From assembly GCF_902498185.1 (NCBI RefSeq), contig NZ_CABVIX010000006.1, positions 62,001-126,000 of the forward strand: a DNA stretch of 64,000 bases. Reading direction: 5' to 3'. The notes beneath the pieces are model-generated. The model saw only the letters and a program-made list of their open reading frames with translations, made no database searches and was not told the DNA's origin. Positions 14,792 to 23,167 of this stretch are shown here, piece after piece. Position 1 is the stretch's first letter, and each line of letters opens with the position of its first letter. This DNA is from Pseudomonas fluorescens. Its GTDB lineage: Bacteria > Pseudomonadota > Gammaproteobacteria > Pseudomonadales > Pseudomonadaceae. Made by a program: the position numbers and the translations under genes.

Positions 14792-17173
14792 TCAGGCCCC
14801 CAGCATTTCACTCAACACCTGCGCCAGCGCTTCAGGCTGCACCGGCTTCTGCACCACGACACTGCCCGGCAGCTCCAGTCCTTCGAGCTCCGCATAGCCC
14901 GTCAGGAACACCACCGGCAACAATGGATAGCGCACGCGGGCGGCGTGGGCCATCTGCGCACCGTTGTAGCCGGGCATGGCGAAATCGGTCAGCAGCAGGT
15001 CGACGTGCTCGTCGAGCATCCTCAGCGCCTGCTCTCCGCTATTGGCCTGACGCACGTTATAGCCATACAGACACAGGATGTCGTGGACCATCGTGCGCAC
15101 AAGGTCGTCATCGTCAACCAGCAGGATGAAACGGTCGCGGCCACTGTCTGACAATGTTTCACACGGCGGCGGAGTGGGCAGGTCGGTCTGCAGGGCGCGT
15201 TCGACTGCGGGAAGGTAGACGCACACCTCTGTGCCGTGGCCCGGGCGGGTGTCGATACGCACGCCTCCGCCCGACTGCTTGGCAAAGCCGAACACCTGGG
15301 CCAGGCCGAGGCCGGAACCCTTGCCGATGTCCTTGGTGGTGAAGAAGGGTTCGAACACTTTGGCCACCACCTCTTCGCTCATGCCGCAGCCAGTATCGCG
15401 AATGGACAGCATCACGTAATCGCCAGGCTCCGGGTCTTCGGGACGCCGTGGGGCTTCGCTGATGCGGGTATTGCAGGTCGACAGGATCAGCTGACCGCCG
15501 GCGGGCATGGCGTCACGCGCATTGATCGCCAGGTTGAGGATGATCATCTCGGTCTGGGTCGGATCGGCCAGCGCCTGGCTCAGGCCATCCTGCAGGTCGA
15601 GCTGCACCAGGATGCTGCCGCCCAGGGTGCGGCGCAGCAGTTCCTCGAGGCCGCCCAAGGTCTTGTTCAGGTTGACTGGGACCGGCTCCAGGCGCTGGCG
15701 CCGGGAGAAGGCCAGCAGCTGCGAGGTCAGCTTGGCCCCGCGCTCGCCAGCCTTGCGGATGTGCTGCAGGCGGCTTGTGGCTTTTTCCAGGTTGCCCCTC
15801 TCCAGATCGCGCTCGAGAAAGCTCGAGCCGGTGATGATCACCGTCAGCAGATTGTTGAAATCGTGGGCGACACCGGCGGTGAGCTGGCCGACCGCTTCGA
15901 GTCGCTGCATCTGCTGCAGCGCCGCCTCGATGCGTTCGCGCTCTGCAATCTGCTCACGCAGACGGGTATTGGCCTCGGCCAGTCCCATCGCCGCTTCGCG
16001 CTCGCTGGTGATGTCGCGGGCAACCACGTACAGCAATGTATCCTCTGGCACGGCGATCCACGACAACCAGCGCTGCTGACCGCTGACGTGCTGGATACGG
16101 CCGACGAAGCGTGCGCTGGTGCGCCCGTGGGCAAGGGCCGCGAGCTCGGCCAGAAACACATCATGGTCGCTGTCGGGCAACAGCTCCAGCAGCGACATCT
16201 GCAAGAGCTGCTCGCGCTTGATGCCCAGGGTGTGCTCCCAGGCGGGATTGAGAGCGACCGGGGAGAGATCCTTGTTGAGCACGGCCAACAGATCCTGGGA
16301 CAGCTCCCACGAGCGGTCACGCTCACGGGTACGGCGTTCGACCCGCTCACCGAGCATCTCGTTGAGCTGGCGCAGGGCCTGGGTGGCCTGGCGCTGTTGA
16401 TGTATATCCTGCAATACCCCGGAAAAGCGCACGCACACGCCATCGACAAATTGGGTCTGGCCACTGCTCAGCAGCCAGCGCGGCTCCGAGCCGCCGCGGC
16501 TCACGCTGCGGAATTCCACCCGGTAGCGTCCATTGCTGTCGGCCTGCATGGCGTGCTCGACGGCCAGGCGCACCTGAGCGCGATCGTCGGTGTGGATGCC
16601 AGCGTAGAAGACGTCCAGGCTTATCTCGGCGTCCGCTGGCAAGCCGAACAGCGTCTTGCAGCGGTCGTCCCACAGCAGCAGGCCATCTGTTGCGCGGTAG
16701 TCCCACGTGCCCATGCCCGCCGCATCGATGGCGATGCGGGCGCGGGCCTCGACGTCGGCCAGCGCTTCTTCTGCCATGCGGCGGCGGTCGCGCTCCTGCA
16801 CCTCGGTGAGGGCGCGCTTGACAGCCTTGGGCAGCAGCGAGAGGTTCTTCTTGAGCACGTAGTCGGTCGCGCCGAGGCGGATCATCTCGACGGCGTGCTC
16901 TTCACCGTAGATGCCGGAAAGGAAAATGAACGGCGTGTCCGGCGCCAGGCGCTGGGCGATAAGCAGCACATCGGTGCCCGAGGAGCCGGGCAGCACACAG
17001 TCGCAGATGATGACGTCGTAACGCCCCTCGCGCAGCGCGTCCCGCGCGCCCTCGTGGTTGAACACTTGCTGTGCCTGGACCGCCAGCCCGCTGCGTTCCA
17101 GGCGCAGCAAGGTCAGCTCGGCATCCAGCGAGCTGTCCTCGATCATCAACAGTTTCAGCGGGTTGGGCAGCAT
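14792..17173 (-). CDS. Hybrid sensor histidine kinase, REC-PAS-PAS-HisKA-HATPase-REC
   Basis: 793 residues with no membrane segment. The N-terminal receiver (residues 5-125) has phospho-acceptor Asp58 in DVIICDCVLPG. Two PAS-type sensor domains follow (about 140-260 and 290-395). The kinase region has the phosphorylated His437 in LTAGVAHDFNNLL, an N box (NLAINARDAMPAGG) and a G box (DTGCGMS, GKGSGLGLAQVFGF). A second receiver (about 670-790) has DLLLTDFAMPG. There is no output domain, so it is a phosphorelay node. It is the last gene of the operon bacteriophytochrome, response regulator, hybrid kinase, 10 bp after the regulator, with GGAG 5 nt before the ATG. It may receive phosphate from or signal with the phytochrome through the single-domain regulator; this is inference. 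Confidence 0.9.
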   Translation of the reverse strand: MLPNPLKLLMIEDSSLDAELTLLRLERSGLAVQAQQVFNHEGARDALREGRYDVIICDCVLPGSSGTDVLLIAQRLAPDTPFIFLSGIYGEEHAVEMIRLGATDYVLKKNLSLLPKAVKRALTEVQERDRRRMAEEALADVEARARIAIDAAGMGTWDYRATDGLLLWDDRCKTLFGLPADAEISLDVFYAGIHTDDRAQVRLAVEHAMQADSNGRYRVEFRSVSRGGSEPRWLLSSGQTQFVDGVCVRFSGVLQDIHQQRQATQALRQLNEMLGERVERRTRERDRSWELSQDLLAVLNKDLSPVALNPAWEHTLGIKREQLLQMSLLELLPDSDHDVFLAELAALAHGRTSARFVGRIQHVSGQQRWLSWIAVPEDTLLYVVARDITSEREAAMGLAEANTRLREQIAERERIEAALQQMQRLEAVGQLTAGVAHDFNNLLTVIITGSSFLERDLERGNLEKATSRLQHIRKAGERGAKLTSQLLAFSRRQRLEPVPVNLNKTLGGLEELLRRTLGGSILVQLDLQDGLSQALADPTQTEMIILNLAINARDAMPAGGQLILSTCNTRISEAPRRPEDPEPGDYVMLSIRDTGCGMSEEVVAKVFEPFFTTKDIGKGSGLGLAQVFGFAKQSGGGVRIDTRPGHGTEVCVYLPAVERALQTDLPTPPPCETLSDSGRDRFILLVDDDDLVRTMVHDILCLYGYNVRQANSGEQALRMLDEHVDLLLTDFAMPGYNGAQMAHAARVRYPLLPVVFLTGYAELEGLELPGSVVVQKPVQPEALAQVLSEMLGA

Positions 17174-17183
17174 TGCGACTCCG

Positions 17184-17645
17184 TCAGGGGGTACCTCGGC
17201 GATTCAGACGCAACGAACCGGGTGGAGGTTCATTAAGCACTGCCCAAAAGATGCCGAGGTCGGAAATCGCGCTCACGAATTCCTTGAACTCGACCGGCTT
17301 GACCACATAGGCGTTCACGCCCAGTTCGTAGGCACGCAGCAGGTCGGGCTCCTCGCGCGAAGAGGTCAGCATGACCGTCGGGATGCTGCGAAGCTCAGCG
17401 GTCTCGCGGACCACCTGGAGCACTTCCAGGCCGTCGACCTTGGGCAGCTTGAGGTCCAGCAGCAGCACCGCCGGGTTGCCGCCGTCGCGCGTGCTGTAGG
17501 CATTGCGGCGCAGCAGGTAGTCCAGCGCCTCGGCGCCATCGCGCAAGACGATGACTTCGTTGGCCAACTGGCTGCGCTCCAGCGCGACGAGGGTCAACTC
17601 CAGATCCCTGGGGTTGTCTTCGACCAACAAGATAGGTTTGAGCAT
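17184..17645 (-). CDS. Single-domain response regulator (Rcp1-like, phytochrome-linked)
   Basis: 153 residues, a receiver only. The acidic pocket is LLVEDNPRD, the phospho-acceptor is Asp64 in LLLDLKLPK, the conserved Thr/Ser is in VMLTSS, and the Lys is in YVVKPV. The extended form with LDYLLRRNAY before the phosphorylation site is typical of the Rcp1 type of regulators found next to phytochromes. It has no DNA-binding or enzymatic domain, so it must signal by protein contact. It lies 22 bp after the phytochrome gene and 10 bp before the hybrid kinase. Confidence 0.92.
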   Translation of the reverse strand: MLKPILLVEDNPRDLELTLVALERSQLANEVIVLRDGAEALDYLLRRNAYSTRDGGNPAVLLLDLKLPKVDGLEVLQVVRETAELRSIPTVMLTSSREEPDLLRAYELGVNAYVVKPVEFKEFVSAISDLGIFWAVLNEPPPGSLRLNRRGTP

Positions 17646-17667
17646 GTTTCGGTAAGTCCGTCAGGTA

Positions 17668-19920
17668 TCAGGTAGTGAGAGGGTGACGTGGCAGTGCGAA
17701 GTGGAACGTGGCGCCTTCGTTGACCTGGCCTTCAGCCCAGATGCGCCCATCATGGCGCTCGATGATCCGCCGCACACTGGCAAGGCCTATGCCGGTGCCC
17801 TCGAAGTCTTCCATCCGGTGCAGGCGCTGGAAAACCCCGAACAGCTTGTTGGCGTAGGCCATGTCGAAGCCCACGCCATTGTCGCGAATGTAGATTTCAA
17901 CCTCGGCCTCGCTCTGGCGAGCGCCGATTTCAATCCGTGCCGGCGTGCGGCCACGGGTGTACTTGATAGCGTTGGAGATCAGGTTGACCAGGGCCATGTT
18001 GATGAACGCCGGGTCGCCGATCACCTTGGGCAGGGCGCCGACTTCCCACACGATGTCGCGGCCCGAGTAATCGGGCGTGAGTTCGGCGCGGATGCTTTCA
18101 ACCAGCGCATTGAGGTCGACGTCCGACATGCGCAGCGCCGAGCGTCCCATCTGCGAGAAGTTGAGCAGGTTGTCGACCAGGGTGCCGGCAAACCGCGCGG
18201 CCTCGTTGATATGCCCCAGGAAGCGCCGGCCACGCTCGCTCAGGGACTGGCCTTCGATCTCGGTGAGCAGCTCGGTGTAGCCAGCGATGTGCCGCAGGGG
18301 CGCACGCAGGTCATGCGACACACTGTAGGAAAATGCTTCAAGCTCCTTGTTCGAGCGGCGCAGCTCACCGGCCAGTTGCGCCAGCTCCTCGGCCTTGCGC
18401 AATACGATGCCTAGCACTGCGGTGCGCAGTTCCACCACGGCCTCGACAATCAATGGGTCCCAAGGCTCCGAGAAATCACGCACTTCTTCCTGCCAGCGCT
18501 CGAAACTGTGGCGGGGGTTGAGGGTGCCAAGCGGACCGATCGCCTTCTCCGGCTTGCCAGCCCAGGCCACGGTACGGGCCTGTTCAGGGCGGAACCACAC
18601 AAGGTAGTGCGAATGGATCTGCGAAATGGCCACGGCCAGTACGCCCGCGGTGTTCTCGGCAAGCTCTGGAAGCTCGTCGATGTCACGCCGAACATTGTCG
18701 GTATGGAACACCGACTCATCGCCACGCTGGGCCAGCCAGTGCACCAGGGCATTGACCCGGGACTCGGGCGGGGTATCGCCGATAAGGTCGCAGCGTTCGG
18801 CAGAGATTATCGCCGCTCCGCTGGCACCGGCAAAGTCCAGCAGCACCTGGGGCAAGGCCAGCAGGCCATCGCCGACGCTGTCATGGTCGGCCATGGACGA
18901 GAGCATCCGTACGATGCGCTGGCGCAGTTGCAGGAGTTGGTGAGTGCTGGCGTGCGACTCGCGTGACTCGATCTGCAACGAGAGCATGTTGCCCAGCAGC
19001 TCGCAGGCGGTGCGCGTCTGGAAACTCACCCGGCGCGGCTGGTCATGGTGACAGGAGATCAGCCCCCACAGCTTGCCGTCGACCACGATGGACAATGACA
19101 TCGAGGCCAGCGTGCCCATGTTGCGCATGTACTGCAGATGCAAGGGCGACACACTGCGCAACGAGGCAAAGCTCATGTCCAGCGTTTGACCTGTCAGCGG
19201 GTTGAGCGCCGGCAGCACGGGGGAGGGCTGGTAATTGGCGTCTTCGATCACGCGGATACGGTTGATGCGGTATAGCTCGCGCGCCTGGCGCGGAATGTCC
19301 GCCGCCGGAAAGCATTGCCCCAGATACCGCGGATAACCGGGATCCGCTACTTCGGCAAGCACCAGCCCGTTGCCCTCGGCATCGAACCTGTAGGCCTTGA
19401 CCCTGCCAAAACCGGTGAGGCGCTTGAGCTCTTCGACCGACCGCTGCAGCAGCTCGGTGAGGCAATCGGCCTGATGCAGGCCCCTGACGAAGCCGCGCAC
19501 CGTGGGATAGAAGTTGCCATACACGCCGCTGCCAGGCTTGTCCTGGGTCGGTTCGAATTCGGCGATCAGCACCTGGTCGTGACGGTGAACCAGCACCGTG
19601 AGGCTGCGGCCTGCCAACGGACCCACACGCAGGCGGGTATCCCCGATATGGAAGGGGAAGACCTCGTCGAGCGGCAGTTGTTGCAAGTGCTCGCGCAGGT
19701 CGAAATCCTCGGCTATCAGCGCGGCGAAGCTGCTGCCAGCCAGGGCAGTGGCAGGCACTCCCAGCCATTGTTCGGCGTTTTCGCTGGCCTGCAGGATGGT
19801 CAGCTCCGACTCGTCCAGTACCAGTAGGAAACCATGAGGCTGGATGCTTCCCGGGATATGGATAGGCTCTTGGGCGCAACGCTCGATGGCGTGTTCCAGG
19901 GCAGTCTCGGCGGTGGGCAA
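17668..19920 (-). CDS. bphP: Bacteriophytochrome histidine kinase
   Basis: 750 residues: PAS, GAF, PHY, HisKA, HATPase. Biliverdin should attach to Cys15 in ERCAQEPIHIPGSIQPHG, the bacterial-type position. The GAF domain has DIPRQARELY (Asp208) and SPLHLQYMRNMG (His261). The PHY tongue has the PRHSF motif at 469-473. The kinase phospho-site is His536 in SVSHDLRAPLRHIAGY, and the ATP site has NLISNAIKYT and GTGIGLA. It is a red/far-red light sensor. No ATG fits. I chose the TTG at 19920 because AGGAG lies 9 nt upstream and the chromophore Cys is then near the N-terminus as in relatives; a TTG at 19989 lacks a ribosome site. No heme oxygenase gene is seen nearby. Confidence 0.92.
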   Translation of the reverse strand: MPTAETALEHAIERCAQEPIHIPGSIQPHGFLLVLDESELTILQASENAEQWLGVPATALAGSSFAALIAEDFDLREHLQQLPLDEVFPFHIGDTRLRVGPLAGRSLTVLVHRHDQVLIAEFEPTQDKPGSGVYGNFYPTVRGFVRGLHQADCLTELLQRSVEELKRLTGFGRVKAYRFDAEGNGLVLAEVADPGYPRYLGQCFPAADIPRQARELYRINRIRVIEDANYQPSPVLPALNPLTGQTLDMSFASLRSVSPLHLQYMRNMGTLASMSLSIVVDGKLWGLISCHHDQPRRVSFQTRTACELLGNMLSLQIESRESHASTHQLLQLRQRIVRMLSSMADHDSVGDGLLALPQVLLDFAGASGAAIISAERCDLIGDTPPESRVNALVHWLAQRGDESVFHTDNVRRDIDELPELAENTAGVLAVAISQIHSHYLVWFRPEQARTVAWAGKPEKAIGPLGTLNPRHSFERWQEEVRDFSEPWDPLIVEAVVELRTAVLGIVLRKAEELAQLAGELRRSNKELEAFSYSVSHDLRAPLRHIAGYTELLTEIEGQSLSERGRRFLGHINEAARFAGTLVDNLLNFSQMGRSALRMSDVDLNALVESIRAELTPDYSGRDIVWEVGALPKVIGDPAFINMALVNLISNAIKYTRGRTPARIEIGARQSEAEVEIYIRDNGVGFDMAYANKLFGVFQRLHRMEDFEGTGIGLASVRRIIERHDGRIWAEGQVNEGATFHFALPRHPLTT

Positions 19921-20137
19921 GAGGTGAATCTCCTGTAGGTTTCGTCTGACGGCGCCGCTTCCAGTCGGCACGGGACGTTTGACACGCAAAGTATCAGAAT
20001 CCCGACTGTTTTGCTCAGAAGCGGTCTCGGGTGGCCATGAACTTCAACCCCACACCGGGAAAATGCCCTACATTTTGGCGTCATCTTCCTGACCTGCTAC
20101 CCTCCCTCCCAGAGTCTCATGAAGTAAGGATACGAAT

Positions 20138-20665
20138 GTGACCGAGCGCTTTGTGGCCCTGTTGTCGGGCCTGTTGCTGGGCAGCCCTGCCGTAGCGGAC
20201 GACTTTCTGGTCGAGGTGCGGGTGGATGTGCAGCGCGGCTGCATGCTGGTCAACGCACAGCGAGAGGCCGGGGCGCAGGCCTTGGGACGAATCGATCTCG
20301 GGAGCCCCGCGCGCCTTGATGGCCCGGGCGCGCCGTTGTCCGGGGTGCTGATCAGCCAGCGGCCGCCGCGCCTGGAATGCAATCCCGACACGCCCTACCA
20401 GATCCGCGTCGATGGGGGTCAGCATGGCGGCGTCGGCGAGGTGCGTTACCTTGGGAGCGACGATGCCAAGGCGCGCCCGATTCCTTACCGGCTCTACCAG
20501 GATGCCGCCTGGCGAACGCCGCTGCCGGTCGGAGTCGCCCTTGCCGCGCGCGTGCCGGACAGCGGATCGGTTGAACTTCCTCTGTTCGCGCGAATCGACA
20601 GCCTGGAGTGGGTGCCACGTGCAGGTCTGTACGCCGATCTGCTGAAAGTCACGGTCACCTGGTGA
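20138..20665 (+). CDS. Spore coat U (SCPU) domain pilus subunit
   Basis: 175 residues. A short signal peptide (to AVADD) is followed by one SCPU domain: VRVDVQRGCMLVN, LECNPDTPYQIRVDGGQH, IPYRLYQDAAW, a GLYADLLKVTVTW end strand. Such domains are Csu-type pilin subunits, completed by donor-strand exchange. It is the first gene of the pilus operon and divergent from bphP across about 217 bp. It starts at GTG (20138), with AAGGA 7 nt upstream. An ATG that is immediately followed by TGA overlaps this start. It is more divergent than the later subunits and is probably a minor pilin. Confidence 0.8.
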   Translation: MTERFVALLSGLLLGSPAVADDFLVEVRVDVQRGCMLVNAQREAGAQALGRIDLGSPARLDGPGAPLSGVLISQRPPRLECNPDTPYQIRVDGGQHGGVGEVRYLGSDDAKARPIPYRLYQDAAWRTPLPVGVALAARVPDSGSVELPLFARIDSLEWVPRAGLYADLLKVTVTW

Positions 20666-20674
20666 GGATTGCCC

Positions 20675-20698
20675 ATGCACACGGACGTCGCATCATGA
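20675..20698 (+). other. Seven-codon minicistron overlapping the next pilin start
   Basis: ATG at 20675 is preceded by GAGGA with 6-nt spacing, the best ribosome site in this junction. The frame encodes MHTDVAS and stops at TGA 20696-20698, overlapping the ATG of the next pilin gene (20695) as ATGA. The pilin ATG itself has only a weak ribosome site. This looks like a coupling device, though chance cannot be excluded. Confidence 0.4.
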
Positions 20699-21228
20699 AC
20701 AAGACATCGCTGGTGCTGTTGTCGCTCGGGCCGATGCTGCTGCCCGGAACCCTTGCGCATGGGAGCACCAGCGGTTTCATCCAGGCACGCCTGGTCATCA
20801 ATGCCGCCTGCCAGATCAGCAGCGAAGTGCAACCCGCCACGCTGGCGAACCCTGGGCTGCTCGATTTTGGCGCCCAAGGCCCCAACTGGAAAGATCCCCT
20901 GCGCAGCCGCGTCGATGAGGCAGGTGGGGCGGGCAGCCTGCAAATCAGCTGTACCCCCTCGGTGCGCGCCTTCAGTGTGCGCATCAATGGCGGACTCAAT
21001 GGCGACGGCGCGATTCGTCGCCTGAGCAATGGCCGTGAGCTGATTCCCTACCAGCTCGCGACCGACCCCGCGGGCGCCGGCCGTTATGGCATCGGGCAAG
21101 CGCGCAACTTCACCATCCGCAGTGCCGACCAGATACCCATTCCGATCTATGGAGTAGTGATTGCACAACCGCAATCGCTGCCGGCCGGCCTGTATCGCGA
21201 CACCTTGAGGGTGACCCTGGACTGGTAA
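20695..21228 (+). CDS. Spore coat U (SCPU) domain pilus subunit
   Basis: 177 residues. The signal peptide is MNKTSLVLLSLGPMLLPGTLAHG, and the SCPU domain runs from FIQARLVINAACQISS to the final LPAGLYRDTLRVTLDW. Internal LDFGAQGP and LQISCTPSVRAFSVRINGG follow the pattern of the Csu pilins, including the conserved cysteine pair. It is the second gene of the operon. An in-frame GTG at 20662 overlaps the preceding stop (GTGA) and is an alternative start with an 11-residue extension, but the ATG at 20695 gives a cleaner signal peptide. Confidence 0.82.
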   Translation: MNKTSLVLLSLGPMLLPGTLAHGSTSGFIQARLVINAACQISSEVQPATLANPGLLDFGAQGPNWKDPLRSRVDEAGGAGSLQISCTPSVRAFSVRINGGLNGDGAIRRLSNGRELIPYQLATDPAGAGRYGIGQARNFTIRSADQIPIPIYGVVIAQPQSLPAGLYRDTLRVTLDW

Positions 21229-21246
21229 TACGCAAAGGAGATTGAC

Positions 21247-21780
21247 ATGCGACCTCACGTTTCCCGCTGCATCCTCGCCGGGCTTGGCCTGGCCTTGGCA
21301 ATACAGGCTCAAGCAGCCAGTGTCACCGGCACGATCAACGCCAGCCTGACCTTGACCGCGGCCTGCCAGGTCAATGGCAGTGCTGGCACTTCAGGGCTGG
21401 ACTTCGGTGCACTGAGTTTCGGTACGCAGGAGGCGCTGTTCGACGCCGCGACCGGCCAGGTGCTTGGCGCGGGCGGCGGGGCGATGAGCGTTTTGTGCTC
21501 GGCCGGCACGGTGCCGGCGATACGAGTCGGGGCGGGTACCCATGATGGCGAGTCCACCGGAGGCACCCGGGCCCTTGCCGACGGTCTTGGCAATTTCGTG
21601 CCGTACGACTTCTACACTGACGCCGGACTGACACAGCCCCTGGCCATCGATGGCGTCATTACCTTGCCCACCAGCACTGGCGAGGCACAGACGGTCAGCC
21701 TGTACGGCCAGGCAGTCGGCAAGCCCGGCCTGCCGGCTGGGGTCTATAGCGATACGGTGGCGGTCGAGCTGAGTTTCTAG
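21247..21780 (+). CDS. Csu-type major pilin, SCPU domain (CsuA/B-like)
   Basis: 177 residues. The signal peptide ends AIQAQA, then VTGTINASLTLTAACQVNG, LDFGALSFG, MSVLCSAGTVPAIRVGAG, VPYDFYTDAG, and a terminal PAGVYSDTVAVELSF. Of the four early subunits this most resembles the CsuA/B major pilin, with a regular Gly/Ala-rich sequence. AAGGAG stands 7 nt upstream, the strongest ribosome site in the operon, in keeping with high expression. It is exported to the periplasm and assembled by the chaperone and usher encoded downstream. Confidence 0.85.
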   Translation: MRPHVSRCILAGLGLALAIQAQAASVTGTINASLTLTAACQVNGSAGTSGLDFGALSFGTQEALFDAATGQVLGAGGGAMSVLCSAGTVPAIRVGAGTHDGESTGGTRALADGLGNFVPYDFYTDAGLTQPLAIDGVITLPTSTGEAQTVSLYGQAVGKPGLPAGVYSDTVAVELSF

Positions 21781-21784
21781 CGCC

Positions 21785-22282
21785 ATGCGTGCGTTGCCGC
21801 GAGTGCTGGGCCTGTGTGGGTTGCTGAGCTGGCCGGTATGGGCGGCGACCACCAGTACGTTCCAGGTGAACGCGCAGATCGTCGCGGGCTGCCTGGTGCT
21901 GGGTGGAGCGAGCAATTATGGGGTACTGGACTTCGGGACCCGCTCGGCCCTGTCCAACGCAGCGGTGAGTACGTCGCTGGGCGGCACCACGGTGGCCTTC
22001 CAGTGCACCCCGGGGGTGGTCATGAACCTGAGTGTCGATGGCGGCCAGAATGCGGTCAGCGGCACACGTAATCTCCAGCACGCCACCGGCACTCAGCGGG
22101 TGGCCTACCAGCTCTACCGCGATGCGGCATTCACCCAAGGCCTTGGTATTGGCCAGAGCGCGACGGTGAGCTACGGCGACCCTGCTGCAATCGAATTACC
22201 CGTGTATGCCCGCGCTCAGCTGACGGGCCGCGTGCCGGCCGGGACATACACCGATGTACTGCAAGTGACAGTCACCTGGTAA
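21785..22282 (+). CDS. Spore coat U (SCPU) domain pilus subunit
   Basis: 165 residues. The signal peptide is MRALPRVLGLCGLLSWPVWA, and the SCPU domain has FQVNAQIVAGCLV, VLDFGTRSAL, VAFQCTPGVVMNLSVDGGQNA, VAYQLYRDAAF and the closing VPAGTYTDVLQVTVTW. It is the fourth subunit gene and follows the previous stop by 4 bp with no clear own ribosome site, so it is probably translated by coupling. Its position matches csuB in the Acinetobacter order. Confidence 0.83.
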   Translation: MRALPRVLGLCGLLSWPVWAATTSTFQVNAQIVAGCLVLGGASNYGVLDFGTRSALSNAAVSTSLGGTTVAFQCTPGVVMNLSVDGGQNAVSGTRNLQHATGTQRVAYQLYRDAAFTQGLGIGQSATVSYGDPAAIELPVYARAQLTGRVPAGTYTDVLQVTVTW

Positions 22283-22321
22283 CGCTGTTGCCGGGACAAC
22301 AAGAATGCTAAGGAGAGAGGC

Positions 22322-23104
22322 ATGCAGGCAAGCGCAAGGTTAGCGCGCGTGTTGGTGGGAATCGGATTCGGGTTGATCGTCAGTCAGCCCGTGGAGGCGG
22401 CCACCTCGGTGCTGATCTGGCCAATCGACCCGGTGCTGGAGGCCGGGCAGAAGGCCGGGGCGTTGTGGCTTGAAAACCGGGGTACCGAACCCAGCAATCT
22501 GCAAGTACGGGTGTTCGCCTGGCGCCAGGGTGGCTTCGAAGAACAGTTCCAGGCCCAGCGCGACATCATTGGCAGCCCGCCGGTTGCCAATATAGCCCCC
22601 GGGCAGAAGCAGCTCATCCGCCTGACCCGCACGGGTGCCGCCCCGGCCGGGCAGGAGCAAGCCTATCGAATCATCATCGACGAGATCCCGGCCGCCGTCG
22701 CGGCAGCGCCCCTGACGGCGGGCACCCAGGCCGCCATTCGCCTGCAGATGCGGTACTCGGTGCCTCTGTTCGTCTATGGCGACGGACTCTGGGGCAAGGC
22801 CGACCCTACTGGCGGGCGCAGCAACGACGGAGTCGGAAAACCGCAGCTGAGCTGGCAGCCCGTGACGGTGCAGGGCCGCCCCTTTGTGGAAATCCGCAAC
22901 ACCGGGCCCGTGCATGCGCGACTGACCGATGTGGTACTGCAGCAAGGCGCTCAGGAGCGGCCACTCGTTGAAGGTCTGCTTGGCTATGTGTTGCCTGGCG
23001 CCAGCATGCGCTGGCCGGCCCCGGCGGCAATCAGCGCGAGCAGCGCGCTGAAGGGCAGGATCAACGGCCAGGAAAGCGCCGAAGCAATCCGACAGGGGCG
23101 GTAA
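22322..23104 (+). CDS. Periplasmic pilus chaperone (PapD-like, CsuC-like)
   Basis: 260 residues with signal peptide to VEAA. The PapD-type N-terminal domain carries VLIWPIDPVLEAGQKAGALWLENRG, VRVFAWRQ, the proline-rich stretch before PGQKQLIRLTRTG, and AYRIIIDEIP; the second immunoglobulin-like domain follows with MRYSVPLFVYG. It holds subunits in the periplasm before transfer to the usher. AGGAGAG stands about 6 nt before the ATG. It lies between the four pilin genes and the usher, as csuC does. Confidence 0.9.
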   Translation: MQASARLARVLVGIGFGLIVSQPVEAATSVLIWPIDPVLEAGQKAGALWLENRGTEPSNLQVRVFAWRQGGFEEQFQAQRDIIGSPPVANIAPGQKQLIRLTRTGAAPAGQEQAYRIIIDEIPAAVAAAPLTAGTQAAIRLQMRYSVPLFVYGDGLWGKADPTGGRSNDGVGKPQLSWQPVTVQGRPFVEIRNTGPVHARLTDVVLQQGAQERPLVEGLLGYVLPGASMRWPAPAAISASSALKGRINGQESAEAIRQGR

Positions 23105-23146
23105 GGGCGTCATCAAGGAGCGGGAGAAGGACATGGAGGTCCGGAC

Positions 23147-23167
23147 ATGGTGGGACATTGTGTGTGA
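23147..23167 (+). other. Six-codon minicistron overlapping the usher start
   Basis: ATG at 23147 has GGAGG 7 nt upstream. The frame encodes MVGHCV and stops at TGA 23165-23167, overlapping the proposed GTG start of the usher (23164) as GTGA. The usher GTG has no comparable ribosome site. This is the same arrangement as at 20675. Confidence 0.4.

Noticed and set aside
15236..17236. 666-codon plus-strand frame opposite the hybrid kinase
   Set aside because: A shadow frame; the kinase and receiver motifs are all on the minus strand.
20500..21300. Spore formation genes, because of the spore coat U name
   Set aside because: SCPU domains with a PapD-like chaperone and an usher form Csu-type pili in Gram-negatives. 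Nothing else here suggests sporulation.
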